The notes: generated by a model from the sequence alone, not told the origin. Positions 24,163-32,647 are shown, counted from the stretch's first letter. The stretch is 50,546 bases of DNA from Streptomyces aureoverticillatus (GCF_014649395.1 NZ_BMSY01000024.1:1-50546), one strand, 5' to 3'. Program-made: numbers and translations.

Positions 24163-25790
24163 CCGCGACCCCGGCCGCCGCCCGGACCGCCCGTCGGACG
24201 CCCGCCGTCACCCACCGCCGCCTGCGCATCGGCATCGGCGGCATCGGCATCGAGTCCTCCACGTTCTGCCCGCACCGCTCCGTCGCCGACGACTTCCGCC
24301 GGACCCGGGGCCAGGAACTCCTCGACCGCTACACCTGGACGGCGCCCGACTCCGACCTCGCCGACCTCGTCGAATGGGTGCCGCTGCTGCACGCGACGGC
24401 CCTGCCCGGCGGCCCGGTGGAGGCCGAGTCGTACCTGACCCTCAAGGACGAACTGGTCACCCGCATCCGGCACGCGGGCCCCCTCGACGGGCTCGTGTAC
24501 GACATCCACGGCGCCATGAGCGTCGTCGGCCTCACCGACGCCGAGGCCGACCTGACCGAGGCCGTCCGCGCCGCCCTCGACTTCGCCGGCACCCCGGACG
24601 GCACCGGCCGCCCCATGATCTCCACGGCCATGGACCTGCACGGCAACGTCTCCTACCGCTTCGCGGCCCCGGTCGACCTGCTCACCGCGCACCGCCTCGC
24701 CCCGCACGAGGACGCCTGGGAGACCCGCGAGCGCGCCGCCCGCAACCTCGTCCGCTGCCTGCGCGAGGGCAAGCGCCCGCACCGCGCCTGGGTGCAGGTG
24801 CCGGTGCTGCTTCCGGGGGAGAAGACCAGCACCCGCCTGGAGCCCGCCAAGTCCCTGTACGCCTCGCTGGCCGACATCGAGCGGCTTCCCGGCATCCTCG
24901 ACGCGGCGATGTGGGTCGGCTACGCCTGGGCGGACGAGCCACGCTGCCAGGCCGCCATCGTCGTCACCGGCGACGACGCCGAACTGGCCGCCGCCGAGGC
25001 CGGGAAGCTGGCCCGCCGCTACTGGGACGCGCGGCGCGACTTCGTCTTCGTCGGCCCGACCGGCAGCGCGGAGGAGTGCGTCGCGCGGGCCGTCGCCTCG
25101 ACGAAGCGGCCGTTCCTCATCAGCGACTCCGGCGACAACCCGACGGCGGGCGGCGCGGGCGACCTCGCGTACATGCTCGGCAAGCTCCTGGAGCACGACG
25201 CGATCCGCTCCGGCGAGGTCACCGCCGTGCATCCCGGCATCACGGACCCGGCAGCCGTCGCCCGCTGCTTCGAGGCGGGTGTGGGCGCGGAGGTCTCGCT
25301 GTCCGTCGGCGGCAAGGTCGACGCGCACCACGGCGGACCGTACGAACTCACCGGCACCGTCGAGGCGCTGCAGCGTGCCGCCGACCAGAAGGACCGGGCC
25401 GAGGGCGGCGCCTACGACCGGGGTGTCGACATGGCGGCCGTGCGGGTCGGCGGGCTCACCCTGATCCTCGTCGAACGCCGCAAGCCCTTCCACACGCTCG
25501 CCGACTTCATGGGTCCCACCGACGGCGGCCTCGGCATCGACCCGAGGACGTACGACCTGGTCGTCGTGAAGATCGGCTATCTGGAGCCGGAGCTGTACGA
25601 CATGGCCGCCGACTGGCTGCTCGCCCTCACCCCGGGCGGCGTCGACCAGGATCTCAAGCGGCTCGGCCACCACCGCGTGGAGCGGCCGATGTATCCCTTC
25701 GATGACTATGCGGACGACGCGTACGAAGATGGCGCGGGCCCCGGCCTGACGGCGGGCCTGCTGCCGCCGCTCGCCCCGCACAGCGACTGA
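24159..25790 (+). CDS. M81-family metallopeptidase (MlrC-like)
   Basis: 543 aa from ATG 24159, overlapping the ROK stop. After a ~20-residue tail comes the family opening RLRIGIGGIGIESSTFCPH, then LVYDIHGAM, TAMDLHGNVS, HRLAPHEDAWETRERAA and LISDSGDNPTAGGAGD, the conserved acidic/His blocks thought to bind zinc in M81. Length fits MlrC, which cleaves linearised microcystin peptides in sphingomonads; most actinobacterial members have no known substrate. The neighbouring peptide-type importer suggests breakdown of an imported peptide or amide. Confidence 0.87.
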   Translation: MTATPAAARTARRTPAVTHRRLRIGIGGIGIESSTFCPHRSVADDFRRTRGQELLDRYTWTAPDSDLADLVEWVPLLHATALPGGPVEAESYLTLKDELVTRIRHAGPLDGLVYDIHGAMSVVGLTDAEADLTEAVRAALDFAGTPDGTGRPMISTAMDLHGNVSYRFAAPVDLLTAHRLAPHEDAWETRERAARNLVRCLREGKRPHRAWVQVPVLLPGEKTSTRLEPAKSLYASLADIERLPGILDAAMWVGYAWADEPRCQAAIVVTGDDAELAAAEAGKLARRYWDARRDFVFVGPTGSAEECVARAVASTKRPFLISDSGDNPTAGGAGDLAYMLGKLLEHDAIRSGEVTAVHPGITDPAAVARCFEAGVGAEVSLSVGGKVDAHHGGPYELTGTVEALQRAADQKDRAEGGAYDRGVDMAAVRVGGLTLILVERRKPFHTLADFMGPTDGGLGIDPRTYDLVVVKIGYLEPELYDMAADWLLALTPGGVDQDLKRLGHHRVERPMYPFDDYADDAYEDGAGPGLTAGLLPPLAPHSD

Positions 25791-25862
25791 CGCCGGCAGC
25801 GACTGCTGACGCCAGAACCGCCCGGGACCAGAACCGCCCGACGCCAGAGAGGAACCGCCCGC
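25791..25862. repeat. Short direct repeats between the M81 and PheC-like genes
   Basis: CCAGAACCGCCCG occurs once intact and once nearly so, and GGAACCGCCCG follows, with CGACGCC/TGACGCC links. The last copy merges with the AGAGGAA site and the ATG at 25863. It looks like slippage duplication of the ribosome-binding region. Confidence 0.5.
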
Positions 25863-26681
25863 ATGAAGCGTGCCGCCGCCCTGTCCGCCCTCGTCTGCCT
25901 GCTCGCCGTCACCGCCGCCGCCCCCGCGGCGCCCGACGCGGGCCGCGGGCACCGCCCCGCTCCCGGCAAGGGCACTCTCCTCGACTCCGTGCCGAAGAAG
26001 GGTGTCCTGCGGGTGTGCACCACCGGCGACTACCGCCCCTTCACCCACCGCGAGGCCGACGGCTCGTACAGCGGCATCGACATCAAGATGGCCCGGGATC
26101 TCGCCAAGTCCCTCGACGCCAGGCCCAAGTTCACCGCCACCACCTGGAAGGAGATCGCCGACGACGTGGCGGACGGCCGCTGCGACATCGCCGTCGGCGG
26201 CGTCTCCATCACGCTGCCGCGCGCCCGCACCGTGTACTTCAGCGAACCGACCCGCGAGGACGGCAAGACACCGATCGTGCGCTGCGCCGACAAGGCACGC
26301 TTCGGGGACGGGACGCTCGCCGACATCGACAAGCCCGGCACCAAGGTCGTCGTCAACCCCGGCGGAACCAATGAGCAGTTCGCCCGCGCCCACATCAAGC
26401 GAGCCTCCATCACCGTGCACCCCGACAACTCCACGATCTTCCAGGAGATCATCGCCGGCCGCGCGGACGTGATGATGACCGACGCAAGCGAGACCCGCTA
26501 CCAGGCGAAGATCCACCCCGAACTGTGCTCGCTCCACCCCGACAAGCCCTTCACCTTCGCGGAGAAGGCCTACGCCCTGCCGCGCGGCGACGCCCGGTTC
26601 AAGGAGTACGTCGACCAGTTCGTGCACCTCGCGACGCACGACGGGACGTACGCGGCGTACGAGGCGGAGTGGATGAAGTGA
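25863..26681 (+). CDS. Secreted cyclohexadienyl dehydratase-like protein (PheC type; SBP family 3 fold)
   Basis: 272 aa from ATG 25863 with AGAGGAA eight bases upstream and a signal peptide (MKRAAALSALVCLLAVTAAA). The fold is an amino-acid binding protein, but the detailed motifs follow Pseudomonas PheC as I recall it: TTGDYRPFTHRE (53-64), DGKTPI (133-138), NPGGTNEQFARA (165-176), HPDNSTIFQ (186-194), MMTDASE (204-210), HPELC (218-222) and FAEKAYALPR (232-241). E171 sits where the catalytic Glu of PheC is. PheC converts prephenate to phenylpyruvate and arogenate to phenylalanine outside the cytoplasm. There is no lipobox and no cognate permease nearby, which fits an enzyme better than a transporter subunit. 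Confidence 0.75.
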   Translation: MKRAAALSALVCLLAVTAAAPAAPDAGRGHRPAPGKGTLLDSVPKKGVLRVCTTGDYRPFTHREADGSYSGIDIKMARDLAKSLDARPKFTATTWKEIADDVADGRCDIAVGGVSITLPRARTVYFSEPTREDGKTPIVRCADKARFGDGTLADIDKPGTKVVVNPGGTNEQFARAHIKRASITVHPDNSTIFQEIIAGRADVMMTDASETRYQAKIHPELCSLHPDKPFTFAEKAYALPRGDARFKEYVDQFVHLATHDGTYAAYEAEWMK

Positions 26682-26697
26682 GGCCCGTCTCCGGGCC
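26682..26697 (+). terminator. Small hairpin after the PheC-like gene
   Basis: GGCCCG (26682-26687), loop TCTC, CGGGCC (26692-26697), directly after the stop codon. Confidence 0.45.
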
Positions 26698-26765
26698 GTC
26701 CCCAACGCGGGCCTGAGCGCGCCCGGTTGATACGATCCCGGCTCCGACTCCGGGGGGAACGGGTG

Positions 26766-27299
26766 ATGACGGGAGAAGCGCGGCCCGACGACGGGCCCGC
26801 CGGTGACGCCGGGCATCCCGGCGGGCGCATGCGACACCTCACCGACGAGGTGAGGCAGATCGCGGCCGAGGCCCGGGTCGGCGCACGCCGGGCCCAGCGG
26901 CGCAGCAAGCTGTGGAACGCCACCTACATCTGCCTCGGCTTCCCGGCCGCGGTGCTCGCCGGGATCTCCGGCGCCGCCGGCCTCGCCTCGCCCGGGGCGC
27001 GGGTGCCCGCGGCGATCCTCGCGCTGCTCTCGGCGGGCTTCTCGGCCGGGGCCACGTTTCTGCGCGCCGACGCCCGGCAGATGGCGAACCTGCGCCGCCG
27101 GTACGCCTGGCAGAACCTGGAGACCCGCGCCCGCCTGATCCTCGCGCACGAGGCGTACGAGGACGTCGAGCAGCTGCACACCGCGCTGGTGGCGCTGCTG
27201 GAGGTGCGGGCGGCCATCCCCTCCAGCGCCCTCGTCCTGGCCGAGGCCGCACCACCGCCGCTCCAGGTCCCGACCCCGCCCACGCCCTTGGGGCCGTAG
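26766..27299 (+). CDS. SLATT-like (DUF4231-type) two-TM protein
   Basis: 177 aa from ATG 26766 (a GTG lies one codon upstream; GGGGGG precedes both). The order is a cytoplasmic helix (MRHLTDEVRQIAAEARVGAR), a basic patch RRAQRRSKLW, TM1 (about 51-70), a short loop, TM2 (about 79-98), then a long helix LRRRYAWQNLETRARLILAH. This is the layout of SLATT proteins, proposed as membrane-perforating effectors in nucleotide-signalled conflict systems; many stand-alone copies in Streptomyces have unknown roles. The Pro-rich tail ends in PTPLGP. It may start the cluster that follows on the same strand. Confidence 0.65.
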   Translation: MTGEARPDDGPAGDAGHPGGRMRHLTDEVRQIAAEARVGARRAQRRSKLWNATYICLGFPAAVLAGISGAAGLASPGARVPAAILALLSAGFSAGATFLRADARQMANLRRRYAWQNLETRARLILAHEAYEDVEQLHTALVALLEVRAAIPSSALVLAEAAPPPLQVPTPPTPLGP

Positions 27300-27360
27300 G
27301 GCCCACACCGCTGAGGCGGTTCACGGGGCAGGGGAGTCATGTACGCGCCACACTGTGTCC

Positions 27361-28392
27361 ATGTCTGTAGCTGAGTTGGCGAGCATGGCCGTCACGGCCA
27401 TGACGACGGGGGTCGCTTCCGGCGCGGGAACGGCGGTCGTCGACGACGTCAGAGAACTGGTCCGCGGCCGCCTGTCCCGCTCCGAGGAGGGACAGGCGGC
27501 CCTCCGTCGGCTCGACGCCGAGCCCGAGGCGGAGGACGCGTCGGACGACGTCCGCGCCCGGCTCGCCGCGGCCCTCGACGACGACCCGGAGCTCGCCCGC
27601 CGCCTTTGGGCCGTGCTCCAGCCCGCCGCGCCCCCGCAGCCTGTCACCCCGCCGGGCAACCACCAGCAGATCACCATCGGGGGCAGCGCCGACCACAGCA
27701 CCATCGTCATCGGCCCCGTCCAACTGCCCCGCACCCGGGGCGTCCTGGTCGCCCTGACCACCATCGGCGTCGCCCTCGCCGTGCTGCTGTTCCTCGGCTT
27801 CCGCAGCGTGTTGGACAGCCTCACCGGCGACGACGGTGACGGCGGCGGGACACGCGGCGCCGACGGCAACCGCGTGACCGCCCTGAAACAGGAGGAGGAC
27901 GTCCGGTCGATGCTGCCGGACTCCGGAAGCATCGCGGCGGGCTGGCAGAACACGCAGGCCCCCAAGGTCGTGAAAGGCGCACCCGACTGCGAGGGCACCT
28001 GCGCCGGCGCCCTGTACACCGCCACCGTCCGGCACGAAAGGGAAAGCCCGCTCGCGGGCGCCTTCTTCTACGTGCAGGCGTACGACACCGCCGACCACGC
28101 GGCTGCGCGCTTCAACGGCGTCCGCGCGGAAAAGGACGAGGACACCGACGGGCTCGACCCGATGTCCGTCCAGTCCCTGGGCGACGAGAGCGTCGCGTAC
28201 CGCAGGAACATCGTGAACAGCGAAACCGCCGAGGTGGGTGTGCTCGTCGGCACGGTCGTCACCTGGACCACCTACCGCACAGGCGACGAGTCCCTGGACC
28301 CCGCCGCCCTCACCGCCCTCGCGCGCATGCTCGCCGACCGCGCCCAGCAGGCCCAGGACGGCCGGAAACCCGTTGCCCGCGCGGAGTTGTGA
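27361..28392 (+). CDS. Single-TM protein, cytoplasmic helical domain and extracytoplasmic sensor-like domain
   Basis: 343 aa from ATG 27361 (GTG 27355 is possible; neither has a clear Shine-Dalgarno site, so it may be leaderless). Residues 1-90 are helical and acidic (DDVRELVRGRLSRSEEGQAALRRL kept in two parts: DDVRELVRGRL, SRSEEGQAALRRL). A linker NHQQITIGGSADHSTIVIG resembles the beta-strand linkers of actinobacterial effector-associated proteins. One TM helix lies at about 127-147. The outer part (from about 150) contains MLPDSGSIAAGWQ and two cysteines (DCEGTC), recalling sensor domains of PknH/lipoprotein type. I do not recognise a named family; a membrane sensor is an inference. Confidence 0.65.
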   Translation: MSVAELASMAVTAMTTGVASGAGTAVVDDVRELVRGRLSRSEEGQAALRRLDAEPEAEDASDDVRARLAAALDDDPELARRLWAVLQPAAPPQPVTPPGNHQQITIGGSADHSTIVIGPVQLPRTRGVLVALTTIGVALAVLLFLGFRSVLDSLTGDDGDGGGTRGADGNRVTALKQEEDVRSMLPDSGSIAAGWQNTQAPKVVKGAPDCEGTCAGALYTATVRHERESPLAGAFFYVQAYDTADHAAARFNGVRAEKDEDTDGLDPMSVQSLGDESVAYRRNIVNSETAEVGVLVGTVVTWTTYRTGDESLDPAALTALARMLADRAQQAQDGRKPVARAEL

Positions 28393-28420
28393 CCGGCGGA
28401 ACACCCGTGGACGCCGCAAC

Positions 28421-28478
28421 CCCGGGGTAATCCCCGGGCCCGTCCCCGAGGCCGCGGCGGGCGCGGCGGTTCTACCGT
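28421..28478 (+). promoter_or_regulatory. Conserved promoter block upstream of the hydrolase-caspase cassette
   Basis: It holds GGGGTAATCCCC (28424-28435, inside the hairpin CCCGGGG-TAAT-CCCCGGG), then 7 bp, TCCCCGAGGC (28443-28452), then TACCGT (28473-28478) as a possible -10. The same parts in the same order and spacing occur upstream of the SARP-like gene (34188 down to 34135). The hairpin could also terminate the preceding gene. Confidence 0.65.
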
Positions 28479-28560
28479 GGCTCCTGCCAGGAGCGGCAGG
28501 AGTCGGGGGACTTCTGCGAGGGGGGCTCCTGCTGAGCGGTCATCCGCGGAGGTAACCGAC

Positions 28561-30063
28561 ATGCACCCTGCCCGCAGGCGCTGCGTCCACAGCGGGACGA
28601 GCGGACGGCTCGCCTCGACCAGCACCGCCGACATCGACGCGCTGGTCGCGAGCCTGAAGGACCGGCCACGCGTGGTCCTGCACTTCCACGGCGGGCTCGT
28701 CGACGACCAGCTGGGGTTCGCGACGGCCGAGCGACTCACGCCCGTGTACGAGGCGGCGGGCGCCGAGCCCGTGTTCTTCGTGTGGAGCAGCGGCCTGCTG
28801 GAGACCCTCCAGGGCAACCTGCCCCAGATCATCGGCGAGTCCGTCTTCCAGACGCTCCTGAGCCGCGTCATCCGCTACGCCGCCGGCACCGTCTTCCAGC
28901 GGCCCGGGCAGCGCTCCGCCGGGTCGCTCACCGCCCCGCCCGCCCGGGCCGTCGCCGCCGAACTCGCCCTGCTGCGCACCGGACAGGAGCCCTACGCCCG
29001 GCTGACCCCGCCCGCCGAGGTGCCGCCCCTCGGCGAGGCCGAACGCGTCCGCATCACCGCCGAGCTGTCGGCGGACACCGAACTCGCCGACCGCAACCGG
29101 GAGATCGTCGCCTCGGTCCTGCGTCCGGCTTCCGCGCCGACCGCCGCGCGCGACATCGACGGGGGGCGCGCGGCGGTCGCCACCCTCATGTCACCGGACA
29201 CGGTGGCCGAACTGGCCGCCGAGACCGCGGCGGCCGACAACCGCCGCGCCCTGGTGACCTCCGCGCTCCTGGTGCGCAAGACGGTGCGCGTCATCGCCGC
29301 CGTCGTGGGCCGCTTCCGGCTGCGCACCGACCACGGCCTGTACCCGACCGTCGTCGAGGAGATACTCCGCGAGTTCTACGTCGCCAACGTGGGCGCCTCG
29401 ATCTGGGACGCCATGAAGCGGCAGACGGCCGACACCTTCGCCACGTCCGAAGAGACCCGCGCGGGCCGCTACTTCCTGGACCGCTTCAGCCAGCTCCTGG
29501 CCACCGGCAGCAGGCCCAAGGTGACCGTGGTCGGCCACAGCGCCGGCGCGATCTTCATCAGCAACCTGCTCACCGACCTCGTCCGCAGGCGCGCCGACGC
29601 CGACGACCCGCTGCCCGCCGACTTCCGCGTCCGTGACGTCGCGCTGCTCGCGCCCGCCTGCACCGTCGCCCAGCTCGCGCCGGTCGTCCGCCTCCAGCGC
29701 GAACTCTTCGACCGGCTGCGGATGTTCACGATGACCGACGCGGCCGAACGCGCCGACCACCTGGTGCCCCTGCTGTACCCGAGGTCGCTGCTGTACTTCG
29801 TCTCCGGCGTCCTGGAGCGCGGCCCCGCCAAGCAGTCGGCGGTCGCCCCGATCGCCGGCATGCAGCACTGGTACGCCGCCCACGGGGCCTTCGGCGGGCA
29901 GGACTCCGAGGACCTGCGGGCGTTCCTCACGGCCGACCCGCACCGCACCGTGTGGTCACCCGCCGACGGCGGCCCCGGCCTGAGCTCGGGGGCCCGCACG
30001 CACGGCGGATTCGACGACGACCCCGAAGTCCTGGCGAGCCTCGCCCGGATGCTCGCCGACTGA
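28561..30063 (+). CDS. Large alpha/beta hydrolase (lipase/esterase-like) of the caspase cassette
   Basis: 500 aa from ATG 28561 with GGAGG seven bases upstream. VVLHFHGGLVDD (about 39-50) gives an HGG oxyanion-hole motif, and VTVVGHSAGAIFI places the nucleophile at Ser327 (GHSAG). Between them lies an unusual ~280-residue insert, mostly helical, of unknown role. A later Asp/His pair is likely around ADHLVPLLYPRS and GMQHW. There is no signal peptide, so it is cytosolic. It resembles esterases of the HSL/lipase type but with a much larger lid. Position directly before a caspase gene suggests an effector or regulatory partner; the substrate is unknown. Confidence 0.75.
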   Translation: MHPARRRCVHSGTSGRLASTSTADIDALVASLKDRPRVVLHFHGGLVDDQLGFATAERLTPVYEAAGAEPVFFVWSSGLLETLQGNLPQIIGESVFQTLLSRVIRYAAGTVFQRPGQRSAGSLTAPPARAVAAELALLRTGQEPYARLTPPAEVPPLGEAERVRITAELSADTELADRNREIVASVLRPASAPTAARDIDGGRAAVATLMSPDTVAELAAETAAADNRRALVTSALLVRKTVRVIAAVVGRFRLRTDHGLYPTVVEEILREFYVANVGASIWDAMKRQTADTFATSEETRAGRYFLDRFSQLLATGSRPKVTVVGHSAGAIFISNLLTDLVRRRADADDPLPADFRVRDVALLAPACTVAQLAPVVRLQRELFDRLRMFTMTDAAERADHLVPLLYPRSLLYFVSGVLERGPAKQSAVAPIAGMQHWYAAHGAFGGQDSEDLRAFLTADPHRTVWSPADGGPGLSSGARTHGGFDDDPEVLASLARMLAD

Positions 30064-30102
30064 GTCGCGGCCGCACACGGCCGCAGCGGCCGCACACCGC
30101 GC

Positions 30103-30143
30103 CACACGGGTTCGCACTGCTCCACACGGGTTCACACGGGTTC
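30103..30143 (+). repeat. Three CACACGGGTTC repeats before the caspase gene
   Basis: CACACGGGTTC begins at 30103, 30123 and 30133 (20- then 10-bp spacing, so on one helix face). It sits 20-60 bp upstream of the caspase ATG, in the 99-bp gap after the hydrolase. It could be an internal operator or leftover slippage. Confidence 0.6.
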
Positions 30144-30162
30144 GCACAAGGGGGGAAGCCCG

Positions 30163-31224
30163 ATGAACGACCTGCACCACGCCGTGGTCGTCGGCATCAA
30201 CCGCTATCCGGCGATCAGCGACCTGCAAGGCGCGCGCGGCGACGCGGGGCGGTTCCGCGACTGGCTCGTCGACCCGGCCGGAGGCAACGTACCGGAGAGC
30301 AACGTCGCGCTCGTCACGGCCACCGAACGCGACGAGCGCGAGGCCGACGTGCTGAGCGCCGTGCCGACCCGCGAGAACGTCAACCGCGCCTTGTACCGCG
30401 CCCACTGCGCGGTCCGCGCCGCCGTCGAGCGCGACGGCGGCGCCTGGGCCGACACCCGTCTGTACGTGTTCCTCGCCGGGCACGGCATCGCCCCGTTCGG
30501 CGGCGACGCCGCGCTGCTCATGGCCAACGCGGCGATCGACCTGCTCGGCAACCACATCGCCGTACGCCCGTATCTGTCGTGGTACGAATCGGCGTCGCCG
30601 TTCCACGAGATCGTGTTCTTCGCGGACTGCTGCCGCACCCGCTTCGGCGGCGTCACCGCCTTCGGCCCGCCGTTCACCGACACCACCGAGGCCCCCGACA
30701 AGGTCGAGGCGTTCGTCGGCTACGCGTCGGCGCTCGGCGACCCGGCCTACGAACAGCACGAACCCGACCCGGACCAGTCCCGCGGACACTTCACCACGGC
30801 CCTCCTGGAAGGGCTGCGCGGCGCGGGCGGCGGCACCGTCACCGCCGAGGGCCAGGTCACCTCCGACAGCCTCGCGGACTACGTACGCCGCCACGTGCTC
30901 GACCGCACGACCCGGGAACTGGTCCCGCAGGAGGCCCGGTTCCTGAGAGAGACCAGCTCGCCGATCGTCTTCGCGGAGGGGCTCCAGGGCGTCGGCTCGT
31001 ACCCCGTGACCCTGCGCTTCCCGGCCGGTTTCCGCGGCCGGGTGGAGCTGCGCGGCCGGGGCATCACCGAGCCGCGCCTGCTCGACATCGCCGGGACGGA
31101 CCATGTGGAGGCGCTGGTGCCCGGGCTCTACAAGGCCGTTCCGGAGAGCCTGACCGCGCCCGACTTCACGGACGGCGGATTCTTCGAGGTAGTGACCGGA
31201 GGTGGCGGCGTTGTCCAGTTCTGA
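30163..31224 (+). CDS. Caspase-family peptidase (C14) with C-terminal beta-domain
   Basis: 353 aa from ATG 30163, preceded by AAGGGGGG. The p20-like core starts HHAVVVGINRYP with the usual LQGARGDAGRFRDWL helix. The catalytic His is in YVFLAGHGIAP (H107) and the catalytic Cys in VFFADCCRT (C157, family consensus DAC/DCC). SRGHFTTALLEGL follows, as in bacterial caspase-like/metacaspase proteins. The last ~90 residues are a predicted beta-sandwich (VTLRFPAGFRGRVELRG...ALVPGLYKAV). Bacterial caspases often cut a partner protein in antiphage or cell-death modules. The likely partners are the upstream hydrolase and the overlapping downstream gene. Confidence 0.88.
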   Translation: MNDLHHAVVVGINRYPAISDLQGARGDAGRFRDWLVDPAGGNVPESNVALVTATERDEREADVLSAVPTRENVNRALYRAHCAVRAAVERDGGAWADTRLYVFLAGHGIAPFGGDAALLMANAAIDLLGNHIAVRPYLSWYESASPFHEIVFFADCCRTRFGGVTAFGPPFTDTTEAPDKVEAFVGYASALGDPAYEQHEPDPDQSRGHFTTALLEGLRGAGGGTVTAEGQVTSDSLADYVRRHVLDRTTRELVPQEARFLRETSSPIVFAEGLQGVGSYPVTLRFPAGFRGRVELRGRGITEPRLLDIAGTDHVEALVPGLYKAVPESLTAPDFTDGGFFEVVTGGGGVVQF

Positions 31225-32647
31225 GTCCCGTTCTCAGTCCCTTCCCGGGGCCGAGTCCCGTGCTGATCAGTCGCGGTCGGTGACGCCCGAGCGGCGCGAC
31301 GAGGTGCCGTTCGTCGTCATCCCCGACACCCCGTCGGTCCTGATCACCGTGACCGACGAGGCGATGCGCGAGGTGGCGCACGGCATGGGCACCATCGAGA
31401 CCACCCTGCCGCCCGGCCTCTACCGCATCGAGCAGCGCTTCGCGGGCGCCGTGGCCAGCCAGTTCGCCGAGGTGGGCACGGACGCCTTCACCGAACGCCT
31501 GCCATTACCCCGGGTCCCCGCCCCGGCACCCGTCGAGCGCACCGCCACCACGCACGCGCCGCATCGCGAGGCCGCGCTGCGGTGGAGCAGGGAAGCCACG
31601 CACCGCCGGGGCGCGCCCACGCTGATGGTGCTGCTGCGGAACCTGCGCCGCGGCTGGCGCCTCGACCCGTACGCCCTCCAGATCACCGCGGAGAGTGGCG
31701 AGGCCGTGGACGGCGGCGAGGACGGCTGGCAGTTCGATCCGCAACAGGGCTGGGCCGCCTGGAGCGGCCACCTCGAACCCGGTGGCTACCGGCTGCGGCT
31801 GCGCGAACCCTCCGGTGACGGGCTGCCGCTGGCCCAGGCGCTCTGGGTGTCGGAGGGCTGGACCACTCTCGTCTTCGTCAGCAACGGTCCGCACGGCCCG
31901 CTGCCGCAGTACGCCTCGGTGGAGATGGCGCCGACAGGGGCCGGCTGGTGCCCGGCCGACGAAGGGCTGAGCCTGGCCCGGGAGGCGGCGCTGTCCGGGC
32001 TGCGCCAGGGCATCGACCTGATCTCGGATCAGCAGTTGATCCCGATGCTGGACTCGGGCCGCGTCGACCCGTTCCTCGGGATCGTCGGCGCGCACGCCAT
32101 GCTGCTCGACCGGGGTCCCGACCTGGAGCGCCTGGACGAGGTCGTCCGGCGACTGGCACCGCACGTGCCCGGACACCCCGACGTCGCCGCGCTGCGCACG
32201 CTCCTCGACGGACCGCCCGCGCAGGTCGCCTCGCCGCCGATGCTGGCCGCGTCCTGCCGGCTCCTGATCCGGGCCGACGGCGCCGACCCCGGCGTGATCA
32301 AGGACGGTTCGGTGGCGGAGGACGTCGCCGAGCACCTGGTCGGGCGCGGGGTGTGGACGACCTGGCTGGAGGAGGAGCGGCGGCCCGCGGCGGCGGCGCG
32401 CGGCGGCCCAGCCGTGCTCGGCGACAGCGCCCGGGCGATCGGGCCCCGGCCGCCGGTCGCCGACGCCGTGAGCCGGGTGGAGGCCTATGTGCACGAGATC
32501 GCGGACCTGGCGGGGACGTTCGTCAGCCAGGTGCTGCGGGAGATGTCACGGGACGAGCTGTGCCGCAGGACCGGGCTGCCGCACCGGCCGGTGGACCAGG
32601 CGATCGAGAGGCTGCGGGGATTCGAGGACGGGCACGACAGGCACTGA
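31202..32647 (+). CDS. Caspase-associated beta-sandwich/helical protein of unknown function
   Basis: 481 aa from GTG 31202, overlapping the caspase 3' end by 23 bp, so probably co-translated. The N-terminal ~45 residues are Ser/Arg-rich, then VPFVVIPDTPSVLITVTDEA...TTLPPGLYRIEQRF forms a beta-domain reminiscent of the caspase C-terminal domain (VPGLYKAV). A second beta unit around GWAAWSGHLEPGGYRLRLRE follows. From about residue 255 it is helical, with SGRVDPFLGIVGAHAMLL, a pattern I recall from other caspase-linked actinobacterial proteins but cannot name. The end (MSRDELCRRTGLPHRPVDQAIERL) could be a small HTH. No catalytic motif is seen. Confidence 0.7.
   Translation: MAALSSSESRSQSLPGAESRADQSRSVTPERRDEVPFVVIPDTPSVLITVTDEAMREVAHGMGTIETTLPPGLYRIEQRFAGAVASQFAEVGTDAFTERLPLPRVPAPAPVERTATTHAPHREAALRWSREATHRRGAPTLMVLLRNLRRGWRLDPYALQITAESGEAVDGGEDGWQFDPQQGWAAWSGHLEPGGYRLRLREPSGDGLPLAQALWVSEGWTTLVFVSNGPHGPLPQYASVEMAPTGAGWCPADEGLSLAREAALSGLRQGIDLISDQQLIPMLDSGRVDPFLGIVGAHAMLLDRGPDLERLDEVVRRLAPHVPGHPDVAALRTLLDGPPAQVASPPMLAASCRLLIRADGADPGVIKDGSVAEDVAEHLVGRGVWTTWLEEERRPAAAARGGPAVLGDSARAIGPRPPVADAVSRVEAYVHEIADLAGTFVSQVLREMSRDELCRRTGLPHRPVDQAIERLRGFEDGHDRH

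Noticed and set aside
23403..27308. 1,301-aa minus-strand frame
   Set aside because: Shadow of the ROK, M81, PheC-like and SLATT genes, caused by high third-position GC; Arg/Gly/Ala composition with no domain.
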